Source of the DNA: Arthrobacter sp. QXT-31
Lineage (GTDB): Bacteria; Actinomycetota; Actinomycetes; Actinomycetales; Micrococcaceae
DNA length: 64,000 nt
Direction of reading: 5' to 3'
NCBI RefSeq assembly: GCF_001969265.1
Contig: NZ_CP019304.1
Location: 4,526,001 to 4,590,000, forward strand
Position numbers and translations under genes: made by a program. The notes below the pieces were generated by a model that worked only from the letters and a program-made list of their open reading frames with translations, was not told the origin of the DNA and did not search any database. Shown here one piece after another: positions 57,585 to 64,000 of this stretch (positions are counted from its first letter, which is position 1; every line of letters starts with the position of its first letter).

Positions 57585-58340
57585 GTGAGGATCCCGGGCG
57601 GCGGACCCGAGGCCGGCATCCTTGGCCCCGGTTTTCTTGGCGGGCGGGACACGGCAGCCGTGGAGGACATGGACCGGCCGGACTGCGACCCGGACCGGCT
57701 GCGGCGCACCTATGAGCAGTTTGGCCTGGTCAACCGCGTGGTGGCCGGCTGGCACCGGCTGTACCGGACCAGGGTGCGGCCGCAGCTCACTAGCTCCGGC
57801 GAGGCCGCGCTGCTGGACGTCGGCTGCGGCGGCGGCGACCTCGCCGTGATGATCGCCCGCTGGGCGGCCAGGGACAGGATCCCGCTTCACGTGACCGGGA
57901 TTGACCCGGACGCCAGGGCCTACCGCTTCGCCGCCCGCCGCAAACCGGTTCCGGGCGTAAAGTTCAGGCAGGCCAGCAGCGGCGACCTGCTCGCCGAAGG
58001 CCGGCAGTACGACGTCGTCATTTCGAACCACGTGCTGCACCACCTGACCGCGCCGGAGCTGCAGTCCTTCCTGGACGATTCTGCCGGGCTCGCACGCCGG
58101 CTGGCCCTTCACAACGACCTGCGGCGCAGTGCGGCCGCCTATGCGCTGTTCAGTGCCGGCGCGCTGCCGCTCACCGGCTCCTACATCCGCGGGGACGGGC
58201 TGACCTCGATCAGGCGCAGTTATACCGTTACTGAACTGGCCGCCGTCGTCCCCGCCGGCTGGACCGTGGAGCCGCACGCCCCCTTCCACTGCCTGCTCAG
58301 CTACCGGCGGCACGATACCTACGGGCAGGGCCGGGCATGA
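57585..58340 (+). CDS. SAM-dependent methyltransferase of the type III PKS operon
   Basis: 251 residues. SAM motif LLDVGCGGGDLAVMIARWA, HVTGIDPDARAYRFA, YDVVISNHVLHHL. Soluble UbiE-like fold. The GTG at 57585 is five bases after the PKS stop; homologue-like sequence (DMDRPDCDPDRLRRTYEQFGLVNRVV) begins 28 residues in, and a later start at 57669 is possible. It presumably methylates the polyketide product. Its stop overlaps the next gene. Confidence 0.9.
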   Translation: MRIPGGGPEAGILGPGFLGGRDTAAVEDMDRPDCDPDRLRRTYEQFGLVNRVVAGWHRLYRTRVRPQLTSSGEAALLDVGCGGGDLAVMIARWAARDRIPLHVTGIDPDARAYRFAARRKPVPGVKFRQASSGDLLAEGRQYDVVISNHVLHHLTAPELQSFLDDSAGLARRLALHNDLRRSAAAYALFSAGALPLTGSYIRGDGLTSIRRSYTVTELAAVVPAGWTVEPHAPFHCLLSYRRHDTYGQGRA

Positions 58341-59470
58341 CCGACGTGCTGATTGTGGGCGGGGGCCCGGTTGGCCTCTTCCTCGGCTCGCTGCTCCTGC
58401 AGCAGGGGGTCGCGGTGCGGGTCCTGGAAAAGCGGGCCGGACGGAACGCGCACACCAGGGCCATCGGCATCCATCCGCCGGCCCTCGCCGCCCTGGAGCG
58501 CATCGGCGTTGCCCAGGAGCTGATCGGCCGGGGCATCCCGATCCGCCAGGGATTCGCGGTGAACAACGGCCGGAGGATCGCCCGCATGCCGTTCGCTGCC
58601 GTTTCCGATACGTATCCCTACGTCCTCGCCGTGCCCCAGCCCGTGACGGAGGAGGTGCTGGAGCGGCGGCTCCGGGAGCTGGACAGCGAGGCGCTGCTCC
58701 GGAACGCCCGCGTGACAGGAATGCACGACGACGGCGGCCGGGTCACCCTCAGCGTCACCACTGCCGCGGGTGCTGCCAGCTGCACCGCCGCTTTCGTCGT
58801 GGGCGCCGACGGCGCCTACTCGACAGTGCGGACCCTGCTGCGCGTCGCAGCGCCGGAGAAACTGTACCCGGACCACTACCTGATGGGCGACTTCCCCGAA
58901 TCAAGTCCCTTCGGCCACGACGCCGCACTCTTCCTGGAAAGCGAAGGCATCGTGGAGTCCTTTCCGCTTCCCGGCAGTGTCCGCCGCTGGGTGGTCCGGC
59001 TGGGGAAGCCTCCGGCCAGCCCCGACGCAGAACAGCTGGCCGGACTCGTCGCCCGCCGGACCCGGACGGCGCTGGACGCCGGTGCCAACACCATGCTCAG
59101 CGGCTTCAGCGTCCGCTCCCGGCTGGCCGCGCGCATGGTCTCCGGCCGGACCGCGCTTATCGGTGATGCCGCGCATGAGATCAGCCCCATCGGCGGACAG
59201 GGAATGAACCTCGGCTGGCTGGACGCCGAAGCGCTGCTGCCGGTTCTCCTCGACATTGTGCGCGGTCAGCCCGCCATTGCAGCCCTCCGGCAATTCGACG
59301 CCGCACGGCGCCGCGCGGCAGCCACCGCCAGGCGCCAGGCCGAGGTGAACATGGCGCTGGGCCGGCCGCTGCCCAATGTTCTGCTGCGCCCCCGGAACGC
59401 GGCGATCGCCCGGGCCGCAGCCATCCCGGCCTTCAATGCCCTGGTGGCGCGCCGCTTCACCATGCAGTAG
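58337..59470 (+). CDS. FAD-dependent monooxygenase
   Basis: 377 residues, PHBH-like hydroxylase. FAD motif VLIVGGGPVGLFLGSLLLQQGVAVRVLEKRAG, the DG motif VVGADGAYSTVR, and GD motif ALIGDAAHEISPIGGQGMNLGWLDAEAL. Four-base overlap with the methyltransferase. Expected to hydroxylate the aromatic polyketide, giving a hydroquinone or quinone. Confidence 0.92.
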   Translation: MTDVLIVGGGPVGLFLGSLLLQQGVAVRVLEKRAGRNAHTRAIGIHPPALAALERIGVAQELIGRGIPIRQGFAVNNGRRIARMPFAAVSDTYPYVLAVPQPVTEEVLERRLRELDSEALLRNARVTGMHDDGGRVTLSVTTAAGAASCTAAFVVGADGAYSTVRTLLRVAAPEKLYPDHYLMGDFPESSPFGHDAALFLESEGIVESFPLPGSVRRWVVRLGKPPASPDAEQLAGLVARRTRTALDAGANTMLSGFSVRSRLAARMVSGRTALIGDAAHEISPIGGQGMNLGWLDAEALLPVLLDIVRGQPAIAALRQFDAARRRAAATARRQAEVNMALGRPLPNVLLRPRNAAIARAAAIPAFNALVARRFTMQ

Positions 59471-59529
59471 CCCGCTGTCCGGGACACGCTGCTGCACAGC
59501 ACCGTGGGATACGGCATTAGGCTGTCCCC

Positions 59530-60240
59530 ATGGTCCACGCATCCCCGCCTACGTCCTACAGCCCCGCCCGCATCCGGGAAACCGTGCAGGAACTGCTGGC
59601 CTCGGACTCCCTGCCGCCTATTGTGCAGGCCGGCCACCCCGTCCTCAGGCAGCACGCCGCTCCCTTTGAGGGCCAGCTGGAGTCCGCGGAGCTCAGCCAG
59701 CTGATTGTCCTGATGAGGAAGGTCATGCATGCCGCTCCCGGCGTCGGCCTGGCGGCTCCGCAGCTGGGCGTTCCGCTGCAGCTGGCCGTCCTCGAGGACC
59801 AGTTTGAGATCGACGACGCCGTTGCAGCGGCAAGGGGCCGGGCACCGCTGGAGTTCTTCGCCATGCTGAATCCGTCCTACTCCCCCGTGGGCGCCGGCAC
59901 GGCCGCCTTCTTCGAAGGCTGCCTGTCACTGTCCGGCTTGCAGGCCGTGGTCGAGCGTGCCGAAAGCGTGCGGCTGGAGTATGTAACGCCCGACGGCGGA
60001 CAGGTCACCAGGGACTTCAGCGGCTGGCAGGCGCGGATCGTCCAGCACGAGACCGACCACCTCCACGGCCGGCTCTACATCGACCGCGCCGAGCTCCGCT
60101 CACTCAGCACCAACAGCGAATACGCTGCGCGCTGGGCCGAACCGGGCATCGGCACCGCCAGCCGGGAGCTTGGCTTCCCGTCCGGCGCAGGGGCATACGT
60201 GGAGACCGGCCGGGAAGCTGCACCGGATTCTGCGGGCTAG
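59530..60240 (+). CDS. def: Peptide deformylase
   Basis: 236 residues, longer than usual (about 170-200) owing to N- and C-terminal tails. All three active-site motifs: GVGLAAPQLG (motif 1), FEGCLSL (EGCLS), and QHETDHLHGRLY (HExxH metal ligands). Removes formyl from nascent chains. May be one of several copies. Its TAG stop at 60238-60240 shares a CTAG with the stop of the convergent S9 peptidase. Confidence 0.94.
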   Translation: MVHASPPTSYSPARIRETVQELLASDSLPPIVQAGHPVLRQHAAPFEGQLESAELSQLIVLMRKVMHAAPGVGLAAPQLGVPLQLAVLEDQFEIDDAVAAARGRAPLEFFAMLNPSYSPVGAGTAAFFEGCLSLSGLQAVVERAESVRLEYVTPDGGQVTRDFSGWQARIVQHETDHLHGRLYIDRAELRSLSTNSEYAARWAEPGIGTASRELGFPSGAGAYVETGREAAPDSAG

Positions 60241-62381
60241 CTGGATTCACCTCTGTTGCTGTCCGTCGGCAGGTACTTTGCCCACCAGGCCAGGATGTGT
60301 TCGAACCGCTGCCGCCGGTGATGCGGCGTCCCGGTGCGCGACAGCTCGTGGTCCTCACCGGGGAACACGAGGAACGAAGAGTCGACGCCCTGCTGCTTGA
60401 GCGCCGTGAAGTAGCGCTGGCCCTGTTCCACCGGGCAACGGAGGTCATCCTCGCTGTGGATGACCAGCGTGGGCGTCCGGACCGCGGCGACCGTGGCCAT
60501 CGGGCTTTGCGCGGCCACTTGGTCCGCTGCTGAGCCGACATACTCACCGCCGAAGAACCAGCCGATGTCCGACGAGCCCGTGAAGCTCACGGGATCCAGG
60601 AAACCCCGCTCCACGATGGCTGCCCGGAACCGGTGGTCCTGGCTGATGGTCCACGCCGTGAGGTACCCGCCGTAGGAGCCGCCCATGATGCCGAGGGCGC
60701 CGGCGTCGAGGGAGGAGAATTTCTCCAGGCTGCCGTCCAGGAAGGCCAGCACGTCCTGCATGTCCACCGTGCCCATCCGCTCCTTGATGCTCCGTCCATG
60801 GGCCTGGCCATAGCCGGCCGAGCCGCGCGGATTGCACATCAGCACGGCATAGCCGGCCGAGGCGTAGACCTGCGCCTCATCGAAGAACGCGGTGGTGTAC
60901 TGCGCGAACGGTCCGCCATGGATGTTCAGCAACACGGGGTGCGGACCCTTCCCCGGCGGCAGCACCAGCCAGCCGTGGACCGGGTAGCCGTCAGGGGCCG
61001 GGAACGTTAATTCCTGCGGTTCGATGATGCCCGCTTCAGTCCGCAGCGCGGCGGAGAAGTCGCTGAGCAGGCGCAGCTGGCCATCCTCGAGGACGGCCAC
61101 GTCCCCTGCCGTGGCGGCGTCGCTGTAGCTGAGGAACACCGTGCCGGCACCATCCTCGGCTCCGCCGACCACCCTGTCACCGTGAACGAGGAGGGAATGG
61201 TTCCCGGTGGCGCTGAACTCGAGCAGCTCCACCGTCCCCTGGGCGGTGTTGAGTACCAGCGCACTGTCCTGGCCGCGGAGGCCGATGGTGTTGCCGGGCG
61301 CTGCAACGTCCATGTTCTCGGCATCGCTCAGGGCCGTGGCGTCGCCGCCGCTGGCGGGCATGGCGTACAGGACCGTGTTTTTGGCAACGAAGTCCTGGCG
61401 GGTGCTGCCCAGGTCCTGCCCGGTGAAGAACAGCCAGCGCCCGTCGGCCGACTCACGGACGTCGGAGACCGTCTGGGCACCCAGGTTGGGGACCGGCACC
61501 AGAGCCGGCGTGCCGCCGTCGGCCTTCACCCGGTAGATCCCGGTGGCCAGATCCTGGTCGGCATCCTCGTGGAGGGCAGCCACGAAGTAGACGGCAGTGC
61601 CGTCGCGGCTGAAGGTGGCGCCGGTGTGGTCGGTTGCCGCCGTCGTGAGCTGGCGTGCCTCCGGGAACCCGCCGGATTCCCCGCCTGACGCTGCAGAGCG
61701 GCCGGCCTCGCCGTTGTCGCTGCCCGCGTCGTCCCGGCGCGTATCGTCATCGCCCGTGCTGTTGTTGCCCGCCGCACTGTCGTTCCGCCTGGCGCCGCGC
61801 CCCACTGGCTTGACCCAGGGTTCCCGGCCCAGTTCGGGCACGTCGAGCAGGAAAAGCTGCAGGGGCTTGTCCCGGGTGTAGCCCACACCGTTCATCCGGT
61901 ACTTGTAGTCCGTGATCAGCCGCGCGTCCTCGGCGCCGGAGCCCACACCGTCGACCGTTCCGTAGCGGCCGTCTTCCGGCTCCCGGGACGCGAAGACGAT
62001 CCGGGTGGAATCCGGCGACCATGCGAACGAACTGACGCCCATCTTTCTGTCGGTCAGGGCCTGCGGCTCCCCGCCGGCAGCCTCCACCACGTGGAGCTGG
62101 GGCTTGCCGCCCGGGCTGGCGCGGAGGAAAGCCAGCACCCGCCCGTCCGGCGAAAACGCGGGCGCCGTGTCACGGAAGCCCCGGGTGATCCGCCGGGGCA
62201 GCTTTTCGGGGTCCCGCGGCACACTCCACAGCTGGCCAACATACGAGTCGGCGGCAAAGTCAGGCCGGACAACGGACACAACGGCCCTGGTGCCGTCAGG
62301 GAGGACTGCGGGGGCGGAGACGGAATTGAGCAGCGGCAGATGTTCAGGCTTCACCCACGTGAGCCTAGCGGGTCGGGCCAT
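60237..62381 (-). CDS. S9 family peptidase (prolyl oligopeptidase / dipeptidyl aminopeptidase-like)
   Basis: 714 residues: an N-terminal beta propeller (to about 430) and a C-terminal alpha/beta hydrolase domain with the nucleophile in IMGGSYGGYLTAW, Asp in IHSEDDLRCPVEQGQ and His in FPGEDHELSRTG. An approximately 45-residue Asp/Asn/Gly/Ser-rich insertion interrupts the propeller (around 61655-61800), probably a disordered loop. No signal peptide. ATG 62381 is chosen; GTG 62354 is an alternative. Divergent from the rRNA methyltransferase gene. Confidence 0.92.
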   Translation of the reverse strand: MARPARLTWVKPEHLPLLNSVSAPAVLPDGTRAVVSVVRPDFAADSYVGQLWSVPRDPEKLPRRITRGFRDTAPAFSPDGRVLAFLRASPGGKPQLHVVEAAGGEPQALTDRKMGVSSFAWSPDSTRIVFASREPEDGRYGTVDGVGSGAEDARLITDYKYRMNGVGYTRDKPLQLFLLDVPELGREPWVKPVGRGARRNDSAAGNNSTGDDDTRRDDAGSDNGEAGRSAASGGESGGFPEARQLTTAATDHTGATFSRDGTAVYFVAALHEDADQDLATGIYRVKADGGTPALVPVPNLGAQTVSDVRESADGRWLFFTGQDLGSTRQDFVAKNTVLYAMPASGGDATALSDAENMDVAAPGNTIGLRGQDSALVLNTAQGTVELLEFSATGNHSLLVHGDRVVGGAEDGAGTVFLSYSDAATAGDVAVLEDGQLRLLSDFSAALRTEAGIIEPQELTFPAPDGYPVHGWLVLPPGKGPHPVLLNIHGGPFAQYTTAFFDEAQVYASAGYAVLMCNPRGSAGYGQAHGRSIKERMGTVDMQDVLAFLDGSLEKFSSLDAGALGIMGGSYGGYLTAWTISQDHRFRAAIVERGFLDPVSFTGSSDIGWFFGGEYVGSAADQVAAQSPMATVAAVRTPTLVIHSEDDLRCPVEQGQRYFTALKQQGVDSSFLVFPGEDHELSRTGTPHHRRQRFEHILAWWAKYLPTDSNRGESS

Positions 62382-62427
62382 GGCGCGGAACGAAGGCACG
62401 GAAAACGCCTGCCCTAGGATTGTCCTC

Positions 62428-63327
62428 ATGCTTTCGCGCCTACCCGTCCTCCTTTGCCCCGTCTGCCGCCAGGACCTCCAGCCCGTCCACGACGGCGGAA
62501 CAGGCCGGGTCCGGGCGCTAGCATGCCAGGAGCGGCACAGCTTCGACGCCGCCCGGCAGGGGTATTTCAACCTGCTGGTGGGCAAGGGAACCGCCTTCGA
62601 ATCGGATACGGCGGAGATGGTTGCGGCAAGGACAGCCTTCCTCGACGCCGGCCACTACCGGCCGTTGGCCGACGCCCTGGCGCAGGCCGCGGCGCCGGCC
62701 CTGCAGGGCCCCGCCCCCGCGGTGCTCGACTCCGGAACGGGGACGGGACACTACCTGCGGGCGATCCTGGACTATTTGGACGGCAGCGGTGCTCGGGACA
62801 GTCGCGAAGGGCTTGCCGCCGTCGGGCTGGACATCTCCAAGTTCGCCCTGCGCCGCGCCGCCAGGCTGAACCCGGAAGCCATCAACCTGGTGGGTGACGT
62901 CTGGCAGCCGCTGCCCCTGCCCGACGCCGCCGTCGACGTCGTCACCGTGGTGTTCGCGCCGCGCAACGCTGCCGAGTTCGCCCGAGTCCTCAAGCCCGCC
63001 GGCAGGCTGATCGTGGTGACGCCGCGTGCCGGCCACCTCGGCGAGGTCGCCAGCCAGGCCGGACTGCTGGGCATCGATCCGGCCAAGGACGAACGCCTGG
63101 CCGAGGCGCTTGCCGGCCGCTTTGCACCGCTGTCGACCCGGGACATCGACGTGGACCTGTCGCTTTCCCCGGAGGACGTGGCCAACCTGGCGCTCATGGG
63201 CCCGGCCGGCCACCACACGGACCGTGCCGCGCTGACCGAAAAGCTGGCCGGACTTCCGCCCGTCACCCGGGTCTCCGCACGGTTCCGGATCAGCGTCTTC
63301 GTGCCCTCGGAAATCCCCGCTCTATAA
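62428..63327 (+). CDS. Putative 23S rRNA (guanine-N1)-methyltransferase, RlmA family
   Basis: 299 residues. A zinc knuckle at the N-terminus (LLCPVCRQDLQP ... ALACQERHSFD, C-x2-C ... C-x3-H) is followed by ARQGYFNLLVGKG, the family's FDxAkeGYvnLL-type motif, then a SAM domain VLDSGTGTGHYLRAILDYL with GLDISKFALRRAAR and VVFAPRNAAEFARVLKPAG. RlmA enzymes methylate G745 or G748, the latter (TlrB) giving macrolide tolerance; which applies is not visible. ATG 62428 behind AGGA. Confidence 0.88.
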   Translation: MLSRLPVLLCPVCRQDLQPVHDGGTGRVRALACQERHSFDAARQGYFNLLVGKGTAFESDTAEMVAARTAFLDAGHYRPLADALAQAAAPALQGPAPAVLDSGTGTGHYLRAILDYLDGSGARDSREGLAAVGLDISKFALRRAARLNPEAINLVGDVWQPLPLPDAAVDVVTVVFAPRNAAEFARVLKPAGRLIVVTPRAGHLGEVASQAGLLGIDPAKDERLAEALAGRFAPLSTRDIDVDLSLSPEDVANLALMGPAGHHTDRAALTEKLAGLPPVTRVSARFRISVFVPSEIPAL

Positions 63328-63448
63328 CGGCTTGGCCACGTTCCCCCGCCGCCCGCCATTCCCCTGCCGGGCGCCCCTGCTTCGGTCTACGATGGAAGAA
63401 AGTTACTGAGGGTCTGCCCCGCAGCCCTCGGGATCAAGGGGGAACGCG

Positions 63449-63910
63449 ATGTTCGAATGGCTTGGCCAAAATTGGTGGGCGCTGTGGCTCACCCTCTTCC
63501 TGGTGTTCGCCGCCGTGGAGATGCTGACCCTTGACCTGTTTTTCATCATGCTGGGCGGAGGGGCCCTGGCAGGCGTGGTCGCCGACTTTGCCGGCGCGGA
63601 CCTGTGGCTTCAGATCGTGGTGTTTTGCGTCGTCTCGCTGCTCATGATCGTCTTCGTCCGCCCGGTGACCCTCAAGCACCTGCACAAAGGGCCGCCCGAA
63701 CAGCGCACCAACATCGACCGCCTGATCGGCGAATCAGCTCTCGTCCTCGAGGCCGTAACGGCCACGGGCGGACGCGTGAAGATCGGCGGCGACATCTGGA
63801 GCGCGCGCTCGCAGTCCGGGCTCCTGCCCGAAGGCCAGCGCGTCATCGTCTCGGCCATCGAAGGTGCGACGGCGGTTGTCTCGCCCCAGGCTGAGACCGC
63901 GGTCCAGTAG
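63449..63910 (+). CDS. NfeD-like membrane protein
   Basis: 153 residues. Two to three N-terminal hydrophobic helices (about 9-30, 32-50 and 53-72) and a C-terminal OB-fold (RLIGESALVLEAVTATGGRVKIGGDIWSARSQSGLLPEGQRVIVSAIEGATAVV), the short NfeD1b form that usually pairs with an SPFH/stomatin gene. Such a partner could lie just beyond the right edge. ATG 63449 follows GGGGAA. Confidence 0.9.
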   Translation: MFEWLGQNWWALWLTLFLVFAAVEMLTLDLFFIMLGGGALAGVVADFAGADLWLQIVVFCVVSLLMIVFVRPVTLKHLHKGPPEQRTNIDRLIGESALVLEAVTATGGRVKIGGDIWSARSQSGLLPEGQRVIVSAIEGATAVVSPQAETAVQ

Positions 63911-64000
63911 GCGGTTCCCTCACGGGTTTCTACGCCCGCCGCGGCGGAGCGGCAGATTGCGGCGAACTTTCGCCAGGTTAGAGCTTCACTGAAAGTTGGG
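63911..64000. other. Window edge, no gene seen
   Basis: 90 bases after the NfeD-like gene with no start codon and ribosome site that I can support. Any following gene begins beyond the window. Confidence 0.4.

Overview
The window is about 64 kb of high-GC, gene-dense actinobacterial chromosome. Gene order and protein features point to the Micrococcaceae, most likely Arthrobacter or Pseudarthrobacter. The main evidence is the series rpsT / lepA-hemW / hrcA-dnaJ-rsmE / phoH-ybeY-corC-era / leuA / recO-uppS, and the split aa3-bc1 respiratory loci (ctaC-ctaD-ctaF and ctaE-qcrC-qcrA-qcrB). GTG and TTG starts are common. I see no tRNA, rRNA, insertion sequence, prophage or CRISPR array.

Layout. 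1-24 kb is a conserved housekeeping block: ribosomal protein S20, elongation factor 4, heme chaperone HemW, the CIRCE/HrcA heat-shock unit with a DnaJ2-type chaperone, the PhoH-YbeY-CNNM-Era RNA and ribosome maturation operon, an LCP cell-wall ligase, an M13 peptidase, leucine biosynthesis with a Leu-codon leader peptide, RecO, UppS and PyrD. 24-36 kb holds a dipeptidase, an ErpA-type Fe-S protein and the cytochrome bc1-aa3 genes. Between the two respiratory blocks lies a divergent HPr/GntR pair whose shared intergenic region carries a near-consensus DasR operator (dre). 36-45 kb is mixed: trpD, an Lrp-type domain, VOC proteins, a metallo-beta-lactamase fold protein, a LysR regulator facing an SDR/EamA pair, and a methyltransferase.

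45-53 kb is the most distinctive region. A FadR-type GntR regulator, an ornithine-cyclodeaminase-like protein, a Tat-exported amidohydrolase, a second amidohydrolase, a DUF3100 membrane protein and a cytosine-deaminase-like amidohydrolase look like one catabolic system. Two TGGTATACCA palindromes, one set exactly in a promoter spacer and one between the divergent arms, look like the operators that tie it together. The substrate is unknown.

53-60 kb contains an AraC/VOC/UvrA-like ABC group and, divergently, a compact type III polyketide synthase - methyltransferase - FAD hydroxylase operon that probably makes a modified phenolic or quinone product. 59.5-64 kb has a peptide deformylase, an S9 peptidase whose stop codon shares a CTAG with the deformylase stop, an RlmA-type rRNA methyltransferase and an NfeD-like protein.

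Several genes (the leuA leader, ctaE, trpD, the type III PKS) have promoter -10 elements so close to the start codon that leaderless transcription is likely. Strong stem-loops, some perfect over 13-29 bp, close most transcription units.
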